The notes beneath the pieces were generated by a model. It was not told the DNA's origin. It ran no database searches and saw only the letters and a list, made by a program, of their open reading frames with translations. This document shows, in pieces, positions 56,844-64,000 of a DNA stretch of 64,000 nt. Numbering within the stretch: position 1 is the stretch's first letter; each line of letters opens with the position of its first letter. The position numbers were made by a program, and so were the translations under genes. The stretch is from Vitrella brassicaformis (Eukaryota; Sar; Vitrellaceae): NCBI GenBank assembly GCA_001179505.1, contig CDMY01000435.1, positions 1 through 64,000 on the forward strand. Reading direction: 5' to 3'.

Positions 56844-58450
56844 TCACTGCAGATGCCTTGATGGCACGGTACGAAGGTTCAGCCGAATGTCTGGTAAGTC
56901 AGGATGTAGCCGCTCGTATCCCCTCATCCCGTCACATCGAAGAATTCCTTGGGGTACCGTCCAATCGATCGTCCCATCCTGATCTCGAATCCCGAGAATA
57001 TCGTACTCAAAACGCCGGAGCTTCACAATCTCTTCATACGCAATGTTTTTCTCCCCATAGCTTATTTTGACAGCAGGAACTACCATTATTCGGTCCCAAC
57101 CGAGCTCCCAAAAGTCCTTGCAAAGGAGAGTGCACTCACTCCCTGAACATTCGCCGTCCTTCAACTCGCCGCGACGGAAACGGACTCCGTCCTGAAGGAA
57201 AGGTTTTGGGTTCAACACCGCCGCTCCGTTCCAGCAACATGCCACTTGCGCTGGTAGTCCTTCGGAAAAGCGCCGCTTGGTCTCTTCATGCTGTGAGGGG
57301 TTGTATGATGGGTAGAACAACGTGCTGCCATCGATTGATCGAGACACCCACGTATCGTAGAACCAGAACGGCCAACCGTTGCATTTCACGTTGTTTTCCG
57401 GACATGCCGAGTAGTCCAAACCTGAAGACCAACACCCACACCACACACATGCCCACCTAAACCTCCAGTGGCACCAATCACGACTGACCACACGTAATAT
57501 CGGCGTCATGTATGGTGGATTGCCTAAGGAGCTCCAAAATGTCGGTGTCACATATGTAGACGTCGTTGAGAAAGACAATTTTGCTGTTAGACTTCGGTTC
57601 ATCGCCGGAGCTCCATTCTGCCAGCGGTTCCAGGGCTCTGTTTCGCACTGCAGCAAGGTACTCAATGCGATGCACACCCCCGGGCCTGTTTTGGTTCTCC
57701 ATGACAATGCGATGCGCCACACCATACAGGCCAAGGAGGATGTCTAGATTCATCAGATACTCCTTGGTGTGATCCGAGCTGCCGTNNNNNNNNNNNNNNN
57801 NNNNNNNNNNNNNNNNNNNNNNNNNNNNNNNNNNNNNNNNNNNNNNNNNNNNNNNNNNNNNNNNNNNNNNNNNNNNNNNNNNNNNNNNNNNNNNNNNNNN
57901 NNNNNNNNNNNNNNNNNNNNNNNNNNNNNNNNNNNNNNNNNNNNNNNNNNNNNNNNNNNNNNNNNNNNNNNNNNNNNNNNNNNNNNNNNNNNNNNNNNNN
58001 NNNNNNNNNNNNNNNNNNNNNNNNNNNNNNNNNNNNNNNNNNNNNNNNNNNNNNNNNNNNNNNNNNNNNNNNNNNNNNNNNNNNNAGAGGCTCGTAGCGT
58101 GTCCAGTTTCGGCGTGCTGATAGCTCCTCGCACGCATCAGTAATCTTCATGGAATTCGCAAACAGGCCATACGCGAGCTCACGAGACAGATCTTTAGCTG
58201 GCTTTGCTTCATCTCCCTTCCCTGAGACGCGCGAGGGCAGATTACGCCCCAGTTGCGAGAGGAAGCCTCTGAGAGAACGCCACAGGTTCGTCGCCTTTTC
58301 GTGGCCACGTACAGGAAGCCCGCTACGCTGGACTTCGACACCCGGCTTCACAATCTCCTCCATAAAGTCATGGAAGGATTGCGGATATATCGCGGCCGAT
58401 GCCATTGTTCTGACCACAATGGCAGCCAACACCGGCATCAGGGACATCAT
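56844..58450 (-). CDS. GT69 alpha-1,3-mannosyltransferase-like protein (CAP59/CMT1 family), interrupted by an N gap
   Basis: Starts MMSLMPVLAAIVVRTMASAA (signal anchor). The N-terminal half equals copy A (47991-48655). After the gap it reads GSSDHTKEYLMNLDILLGLY, HRIVMENQNRPGGVHRIEYL, AAVRNRALEPLA, then KIVFLNDVYICDTDILELLR with DADITCG. An intron near 57495-57420 leads to LDYSACPENNVKCNGWPFWF, YDTWVSRSIDGS, VACCWNGAAVLNPKPFLQDG, VRFRRGELKDGECSGSECTL and the rest, stopping at 56844. FLNDV(Y/F), D-x-D and FYDTW(V)SRDI are hallmarks of the CAP59 family, which adds mannose to capsule or wall mannans in fungi. The bases 57786-58085 are N; copy A predicts 131 bp of coding sequence there. Confidence 0.85.
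57786..58085. other. assembly gap (300 N)
   Basis: A run of exactly 300 N. Base 57785 corresponds to 48487 and base 58086 to 48355 of copy A, so the real distance is probably 131 bp. Confidence 0.95.
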
Positions 58451-58561
58451 GTTCCCCTCAACAATTCGATTCGTCCGTTGAACAAAAAAAGGTGAACAAC
58501 AATAATAATGCTCGTCGCGATGATAAGTCACTCACGTGGATTTTTACGCAACCGATGCACT

Positions 58562-58731
58562 TGCGAAGGCGAGGCCCGAAGGGCCGAGCCGAGCAACGAC
58601 TGGCCACAGTTGACTCAATGCGGAGGGCACCGAAGGTGTCCGGAGCGCCGACGGCAGGCCAGTTCGTCTGAGTGATTCATGGGTGGTGGAGCGAGGGATG
58701 CGCGCGAAGCGCAGACCGACGCGGGGTATGA
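58562..58731 (+). repeat. dispersed repeat R, copy 2
   Basis: Same words as 62502-62663 in the same orientation: gcgaaggc, gcggagggcaccgaaggtgt, ccggagcgc, caggccagttcgtctgag, gattcatgggtggtgg, gcgagggatgcgcg. Confidence 0.75.
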
Positions 58732-58874
58732 GTTATGATTTCCGAATTGGAGGAAATTATGCCAATAATGGTGGGGGGACATCCATGCAATAATGGTGCA
58801 TCTTGCCGTTATGCATAATTGCCTTTCAAGATGTGGTTTTCCTGGCCCGTCCAGTCGTGTTGTGACTAAGTAAG

Positions 58875-59110
58875 ATGGCGCCCAAGTACGCACCAGTCGT
58901 GGACGCTGCGGCGCTGCGAGAAGGGGATTCGCCGAAGATGCTGTGGTCCATCATCGGAGCTGGTAAACGGAAAGAACACCATGTGTTTGTGGCGAATTGT
59001 ATGGATCTCTGTGTCAGTGCTGCTGGTGTTTCTGGTAGCAAATTCGGGGCTATTGCTGCTGAGGTGCCAGGAAGACGTATCGCAACTCAAGAAGAGTGTC
59101 GACGCCCTGA
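58875..59110 (+). CDS. possible 5' exons of a small membrane protein
   Basis: The ATG at 58875 gives MAPKYAPVVDAAALREGDSP KMLWSIIGAG. With an alternative frame after a possible gtaaac donor, the following bases read WRIVWISVSVLLVFLVANSG, LLLLRCQEDVSQLKKSVDAL before gtaggg. That is a membrane segment plus coiled coil, like the N-termini of other type II enzymes in this window. No catalytic exons follow before the repeat at 59368, so the gene is incomplete or broken. Confidence 0.3.
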
Positions 59111-59367
59111 GGTAGGGAGATGGGTACATGGGCAGGATGGCAGGCACACACAAAACACATTGCCTTTGTGCACATGTGTTGGTCAGGAATATGCTTCTGC
59201 GACATAGAATGCGATCACTCTTCCCTCCCCACCTGCATTCCGGAGACACAAACAACATATTCACGTGCAACATATCACTCCAAGTACCCCATACCCAGTA
59301 TCTCGACATCTTCCTTCATATGTTGTGGCCAGTCCTCCACCAGCGACGCACGCACAGCGCCGGATCG

Positions 59368-59714
59368 TCTCTCAAGGGCACAGGGTGCTCACTCGAATCG
59401 GCCAATGTGCGCGTCAAGATGGAGCACAAGCACAACAAAAAACAGTGCAGAAAGTATTTTACATGGGGCCTCCACCGTCCTAAGCTGCAAGCAATTCAGG
59501 AAGCTCTTCTGCTCAAAAGACATCATCTGTTGGGCGGGACGTGAGAAATGTCAATGAGATTAGTCGCGGTGCATTTCATATGGTGAGGGAATTGAAGGAT
59601 GTGTCACTGTGATGGTGGGTCGTTTGTGCACGCAATGAGGGAAATTTTCCCCGTTGATACCTTTTTCGATTCTCTTCGTAGACCAATATGTAGATCGACA
59701 TATGTAGTAGGTCT
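59368..59714 (+). repeat. copy of the 3' module of the 12.8-16.5 kb gene
   Basis: It matches 16181-16541. The open frame reads TGCSLESANVRVKMEHKHNK, KQCRKYFTWGLHRPKLQAIQ, EALLLKRHHLLGGT, stop at 59544. It keeps one base (near 59444) that is missing at 16254, so here the module is in one frame. No upstream part of the gene is present. Confidence 0.8.
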
Positions 59715-59970
59715 GCTGGGGGAGAAACTTGCATTAACCGTAACACTCGTCTGTGTGTCCGTGATACTCATACAAATACAGTCCCATCAGCACGCAGAGT
59801 CAAACGCTCAAGGGGAGGAGGGATCAATCCCCGCCCCATCAGCACACCCCAGTCCCGCAAACCCTCCCCTCCCTCCCCCACGCAGACAGAAGGTAGTCGC
59901 ACGCGCGAGGGCGATAGACAAGCGAGAGCCAATCCATCCAGACACATGATGATGATGGTAGTAGGTCTGC
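59704..59970 (+). mobile_element. 241-bp insertion flanked by a 13-bp direct repeat
   Basis: gtagtaggtctgc occurs at 59704-59716 and again at 59958-59970. The sequence left of the first copy and right of the second joins up at 29222-29295, which has only one gtagtaggtct. The insert is C-rich near its middle and ends in a gatgatgatg run, as SINE-like elements often do. No coding capacity. Confidence 0.6.
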
Positions 59971-60207
59971 TTGACTGATGGATGACAGAGGTTGAATGGA
60001 CGAGTGGGTGTAGGGCTTTATTCTGTCTGGCTTTTCAAACTGAGATGTGTATGTACTAGAGGAGCCTGCCATTAGTGTCTTAGGTCCGTGCATACCCTAC
60101 GGCACGTGCTTCTTTATGTGTTGCCTCATCAGCCAGGTCGAGGACACTGGTTTGAAATAATTTCGCATGATAACGCCATCGTCAATCAGTTAACCTTGGT
60201 CACGTTG

Positions 60208-61301
60208 ATGTGTCTACGCAAAGCACTCAGCCTCCTCTTCGCTGCGGTCTTATTGATAGTTTTTCTCAGAAGACGCCTCACGGCGGGAACGGGGCCCCCC
60301 TTGCGCCGAATTACGACCAGGGACGATTCTCACACGAGCGAACGTTTGCTCGATGATGGCGCCGTCGTATTCCGCTCGGAAAGTCGTGAACTCAGCCGCG
60401 GACCAACGAATGGCACTGTCTTAGTATTGACCATCGTCAAGGATGGCCAGTCCTGGGGATCCCAGCGGAGCTTTCACGACTACCTGAAGCTCATCTCTAA
60501 CCTCGGAGTCAACAAGGCAGATTTGTCTCTGGGGCTCTTGATCAGCGATGCAAATGAACACCGGGACATCAAGCAGATTCTTGACTCTTCCAACGAGGAT
60601 TTCCGGCGTCTGTGCATCATCCGAGAGCCAGAGACATTCCGTAAGATGGAGGGCGAGAGACGGGATCGGCACAACGAGGATATACAGCGACCTCGGCGCA
60701 AGCTTCTTGCCCGGATTAGGAACTATCTGGTGACGACGGCGCTCCATGATGAGGCCAACGTGCTGTGGATCGATGCAGACATGATCAAGATACCTGATAA
60801 TCTTCTGCCGACGATGATCAAGTCAGGTCACCCCATTTTGGTGCCGTCCACGTTTATTGGCGACCTGTATTACGACCGGTAGGCACGGACGAATCATCCA
60901 AGTGTGGATATACGTAGCGTTGCTGTGTGTTACTTCCCCCTAGGAACACATGGGTGGGTCCCCGCACGGAGCCAACAAAAGAACAGCTGCTTCGCCTTCG
61001 GGAAGGGGACAGCGCTGCTTTCATTCCAGAGCAGGCCCCTGGGAACATGTATCTCGACCAATTTAAAGACAGAGAGGAGGATTTTGTTCCTATAGACGCC
61101 GTTGGCGGAACAGTTCTCTTCGTCAAGGCGACGCTGCATCGCCAAGGAGTCTTATTTCCCCCCTATCATGTGATCGGCGCGGACTGGGGTGGTGAAGGAT
61201 ACGACGGAGTAGAGACCGAGGGACTGTGTTATGTCGCTGCGACAATTGGCGCTGCTTGTCACGGGATGACACACTTCGATGCGATACATTCAGCGGATTA
61301 G
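60208..61301 (+). CDS. GT62 (Anp1/Mnn9/Van1-type) glycosyltransferase, type II membrane protein
   Basis: Two exons, 60208-60878 and 60944-61301, join in phase to 342 residues. The start MCLRKALSLLFAAVLLIVFL with a following RRR is a membrane anchor. The Anp1 family order is complete: VLVLTIVKDGQSWGSQRSFH, DYLKLISNLG, LSLGLLISDAN, KLLARIRNYLVTTALHDEAN, VLWIDADMIKIPDNLLPTMI (DAD is the metal/nucleotide-sugar site), GHPILVPS, NTWVGPRTEPT, VPIDAVGGTVLFVKATLHRQ, GVLFPPYHVIGADWGGEGYD, GVETEGLCYVAATIG. In yeast this family builds the alpha-1,6-mannan backbone in the Golgi. The acceptor here is unknown. The start is the first ATG before the anchor. Confidence 0.9.
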
Positions 61302-61476
61302 GGCCTTCGATGCACTATGAACTGACATGTCTTTTGTACGTGGACTTTCGATATATATAGAAATATAGGTGAATACATGTGTGAGTATACGTGTACCTAG
61401 TCGTGCACCTACTTTTTGAACAATTCAAGCTGCACACCTATACATCAAATTGAATTGTGTGCACCTGGCAATGTTC

Positions 61477-61881
61477 TCACATCAAATGTCTCTGTATCCA
61501 CAAGACGCCTGCACCACGAGCACTGCCAATGGTGAATTGCGAGTGTCGAATTCCCACCGAAAAACGCTCATCATCTCGCAGTACTTTTGACAGAAGCTTG
61601 CCCTTTTGGGCCCAGAATTGATCAACCGGCAAATGAAAGTCCTCTCCTTGGCATTGTTTTTTCAGGAGATTTATGTGATACGGCAATATCCAAACACTCC
61701 CGAGTGCCGGTTCGCTTCGTAGAGCCTCGTGTACCATGGACGTTATCTCCCGGGGGCCGCCGGTTGTGACAGGATCACGGTTGGCTCCGAACATAAATTC
61801 AAGCTGAACACCTATACAGGAATGATTTGTTTGGAGAGCAGCGGAATTGGCCCTGGAGAGCTCAGTTGCGTCTCGGAGCAA
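61477..61881 (-). CDS. doubtful intronless ORF, hypothetical
   Basis: 134 codons from MLRDATELSRANSAALQTNH to GVLWIQRHLM without an intron. Composition is protein-like (VQLEFMFGANRDPVTTGG, EPALGSVWILPYHINLL). No family is recognised. It could be a single-exon gene, the last exon of a longer one, or chance. Confidence 0.3.
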   Translation of the reverse strand: MLRDATELSRANSAALQTNHSCIGVQLEFMFGANRDPVTTGGPREITSMVHEALRSEPALGSVWILPYHINLLKKQCQGEDFHLPVDQFWAQKGKLLSKVLRDDERFSVGIRHSQFTIGSARGAGVLWIQRHLM

Positions 61882-62501
61882 GTCGGCTCAAAATGTCGTC
61901 AACACATCCTTTGACAGCGCCTCCTGCACCATCCACTGCCGTGAAGGCTGTAAGGCCGCTCGCCTTGCGCGTGAACGGCTCACCCTTTGGTCCTCCTTCG
62001 TGGACTCCTTTCCATGCGCGTTCCCAGTCGGGTAAGGAGCAACATGCACGGTGGTTACTAAGGACAGGGTTTCTTTCTTCGCATTCTGTGGCTTTGGTGG
62101 ACACGCTCGGCTTGGCGCTTCGCGCCTGCCTTCGCAGTCGCGTCGTCGCGAATACCCGACGCAGATGTCTGTTCGCGATCGGCTGTCGTGTCTCGTGTAA
62201 GATTCATTCATCGGTTGGTCCATAACATAGCGCGGTGACGGGAGTCCCCCAGTCCCTCATGAATGTGCGCGGAGACAAAGCAGCAGCTCACGATTCCGAT
62301 GACACAACGGCAATGACTGAAAGACATTGACCCCTCGCGAGGGGGGTGGAGGGAGCAGCTAAGCGAGCGGCCAGAAATGTGTTGGTGTGTCGTACGTAAT
62401 GCCGGGGCAATATTCATTGTGCGTAAGCAGATTTTTGTAGTCATATTGTACGTAGTATGGCTCCCCGTCTGTGCCCCGTCTTCGGCCCATAGATATGCGA
62501 T

Positions 62502-62663
62502 CGCGAAGGCAAGGGACAAAGCGCTGAACCGAGCACCGATTAGCCACAGATTGACCCAATGCGGAGGGCACCGAAGGTGTCCGGAGCGCGGCAGGCAGGC
62601 CAGTTCGTCTGAGCGATTCATGGGTGGTGGAGCGAGGGATGCGCGAAGCGCAGACCGACGCAG
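62502..62663 (+). repeat. dispersed repeat R, copy 3
   Basis: It shares gcgaaggc, tgcggagggcaccgaaggtg, tccggagcg, ggccagttcgtctgag, gattcatgggtggtgg and agcgcagaccgacgc with the 58.6 kb copy, about 4 kb away, and lies outside the inverted duplication. Confidence 0.75.
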
Positions 62664-63019
62664 AGCGACAGTCGGTCTCCCCTCCCCGCCTCCCCCCCGC
62701 GTGACGAAAGCCACACGGAAGTCTCCCCATACACACACTGACTCAACACTCAACACTGGACACTCGTTCTCAGGATTCTGCAATCGCGCCGCACGTCGCT
62801 CAATGTCGGTCAATCTCGCGCTTCAACCAACCAACTAACCAACCAACCAATCTACCGGTGGCGGTTCACAAAATTTACGTCTCGTACGAAAGCTCGCCGG
62901 GGGTGTTTTTTTCTCCTGGTCCGGGGAAACAGAAAAGTGAGCAGAAAGACCTTGAGCGAAGAACAGATGGGGAGCAATATGCCTATGTGTGCCGCTGTTG
63001 GTCTTCTAGCACCCTCGCC

Positions 63020-64000
63020 ATGGCTCCTCCGGACAACAACAGGACGTCCACTTCAAGGTCGCTCGCAGCCGCGTCCGGAGAGAGCCTGGGGGCAATGAAC
63101 ATTCCACTGGGGCCTCCCAACAAGGGCGGAAAATCCGGGACAACTGACAAAACATCGGAGGGGAGGAGAATGATTCGACACACGCTCAACCCCATCATCA
63201 AACTGCTGTCCCCATCGCCCTCCACATCATGCAGGCAACACGAAACACCTGCATGGATCCATGGGGAGTGAACGTGTGCTATACACTGTGTCACGGCAGG
63301 CGCATTCTCTACCCTATGTCGCTGAGATTTCGCAAGGAAGACCTGGAGACGACCTATGCGCAGCACGTGCAGGTAGGTGCGGGTGGGTGACGGGCAGCAG
63401 CCAGAGGGCAACAACCACCATATGTGCCATTTGAGTGGTTCCATACACACACGGCTCGGCTTTGCAGCGTCAAGCTGCCAAGAATCTGTGGTGGTCGTTG
63501 CTGCTCCTTGTGGGGTGCATTGCCCTCGAGTATTCTGCCACAGCACTTCTGACAGAAGGGTTCCGCCCCAAGCACAAGCCATCCCACTTGGCCTACACTA
63601 TAGGCGTCTTCACCATCGTGTTATCCGGCGTGTTCGTGAGCGGGATGTCCGCTGTCAAGGGATTCTACGCCTACATAGAGGTGAGGAGAGTGACCATATG
63701 TGCAAGCAGGCCAGCTAAGCGTGCAACGATAGACCTGTTGCTCACCAGTTGATCATATCTCTCGGCGGGTCGCTGTTGTGCGGTATCCTGGTGTTTCTGG
63801 TGGACCACTGGCGGGTGGCTCGGCTGCTCGAGGACATCTCACCCAACACCATATGGAAGAGGTATGCAATGCCAGCCAAGGCGGACTGGTGGCTGAGGGG
63901 CGTCTTTGTATTTGTGTCTGTTCGTCTCGAGTAGGGATTACTTTTCCGATGGTCCCTTGCTGTTGGGTCTGATGTCCATTCTGCTATCGATCTGCATCTA
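63020..64000 (+). CDS. polytopic membrane protein, 5' part only (runs off the window)
   Basis: A Ser/Thr-rich N-terminus starts MAPPDNNRTSTSRSLAAASG. Later exons read RILYPMSLRFRKEDLETTYA with QHVQ, then RQAAKNLWWSLLLLVGCIAL, TIGVFTIVLSGVFVSGMSAV, LIISLGGSLLCGILVFLVDH and DYFSDGPLLLGLMSILLSIC at the right edge. At least four membrane helices are visible. The segment 'LRF(R/K)...LE..Y' just before the first helix is seen in multi-pass nucleotide cyclases of alveolates, but no catalytic domain lies in the window, so the family is not settled. Confidence 0.55.

Larger units (their letters stand above)
57617..58805 (-). repeat. inverted duplication, copy B (partner 47672-48655)
   Basis: Minus-strand equivalent of copy A. 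It has extra bases near 58770-58790 that repeat the caataatgg word. The gap lies inside it. Confidence 0.9.
61302..63019. other. intergenic with repeats and one doubtful ORF
   Basis: It contains short direct repeats (attcaagctgcacacctata at 61426 and attcaagctgaacacctata at 61797), the doubtful gene at 61477-61881 and dispersed repeat R copy 3. Confidence 0.45.

Overview
This is nuclear DNA from a single-celled eukaryote with compact, intron-rich genes. Nearly every recognisable protein is split by short GT-AG introns, typically 45-90 bp with gtgagt/gtaagt donors and cag acceptors. The gene set includes a heptatricopeptide-repeat/RAP-domain protein, a BT1-type folate-biopterin transporter, a dynamitin-like protein, an EDC4-like decapping scaffold, an IGPS-like protein, a D-galacturonate-reductase-like enzyme and many secretory sugar-modifying enzymes. 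Together with one plant-type (TTTAGGG) telomere-like motif, this fits an alveolate alga. A chromerid such as Vitrella is my best guess; this is an inference from gene content, not a database match. All exon joins were made by eye, so gene ends and small exons are approximate.

Layout. 0-1 kb holds a broken Helitron/PIF1-type helicase. 1.7-8.3 kb (+) holds a dynamitin-like coiled-coil gene, then an HPR-RAP gene with a fully resolved six-exon structure. 9.0-11.9 kb (-) is a secreted GH10 xylanase-like enzyme. 12.8-16.5 kb (+) is a multi-exon protein of unknown function whose 3' end is duplicated at 59.4 kb. 17.5-19.3 kb (+) is an unknown small gene. 20.1-22.6 kb (+) is the BT1 transporter. 23.5-28.6 kb (+) is EDC4-like. 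30.2-34.1 kb (-) carries an IGPS-like gene and a FIST-domain gene that abut in the same frame. 34.1-36.1 kb (+) is a D-galacturonate-reductase-like oxidoreductase, divergent from FIST with start codons 55 bp apart.

36.9-61.3 kb is dominated by secretory or Golgi-type enzymes: a head-to-head pair of arylsulfotransferase-like proteins with PAN-like C-termini, a type II membrane FkbM methyltransferase, a type II membrane METTL24-like methyltransferase, a further SAM methyltransferase, a GT69 (CAP59) mannosyltransferase plus a truncated inverted copy, and a GT62 (Anp1) glycosyltransferase. I infer a neighbourhood for making or decorating surface glycans. The right edge holds the first part of a polytopic membrane protein.

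Mobile-element debris is frequent: one helicase relic, three relics of the region downstream of a reverse transcriptase, several dispersed repeat families, one insertion flanked by a 13-bp direct repeat, and many TCTG/GACA microsatellites that often sit inside introns. A 300-base run of N (57786-58085) interrupts the intact GT69 gene; its truncated twin predicts that the missing sequence is only about 131 bp.
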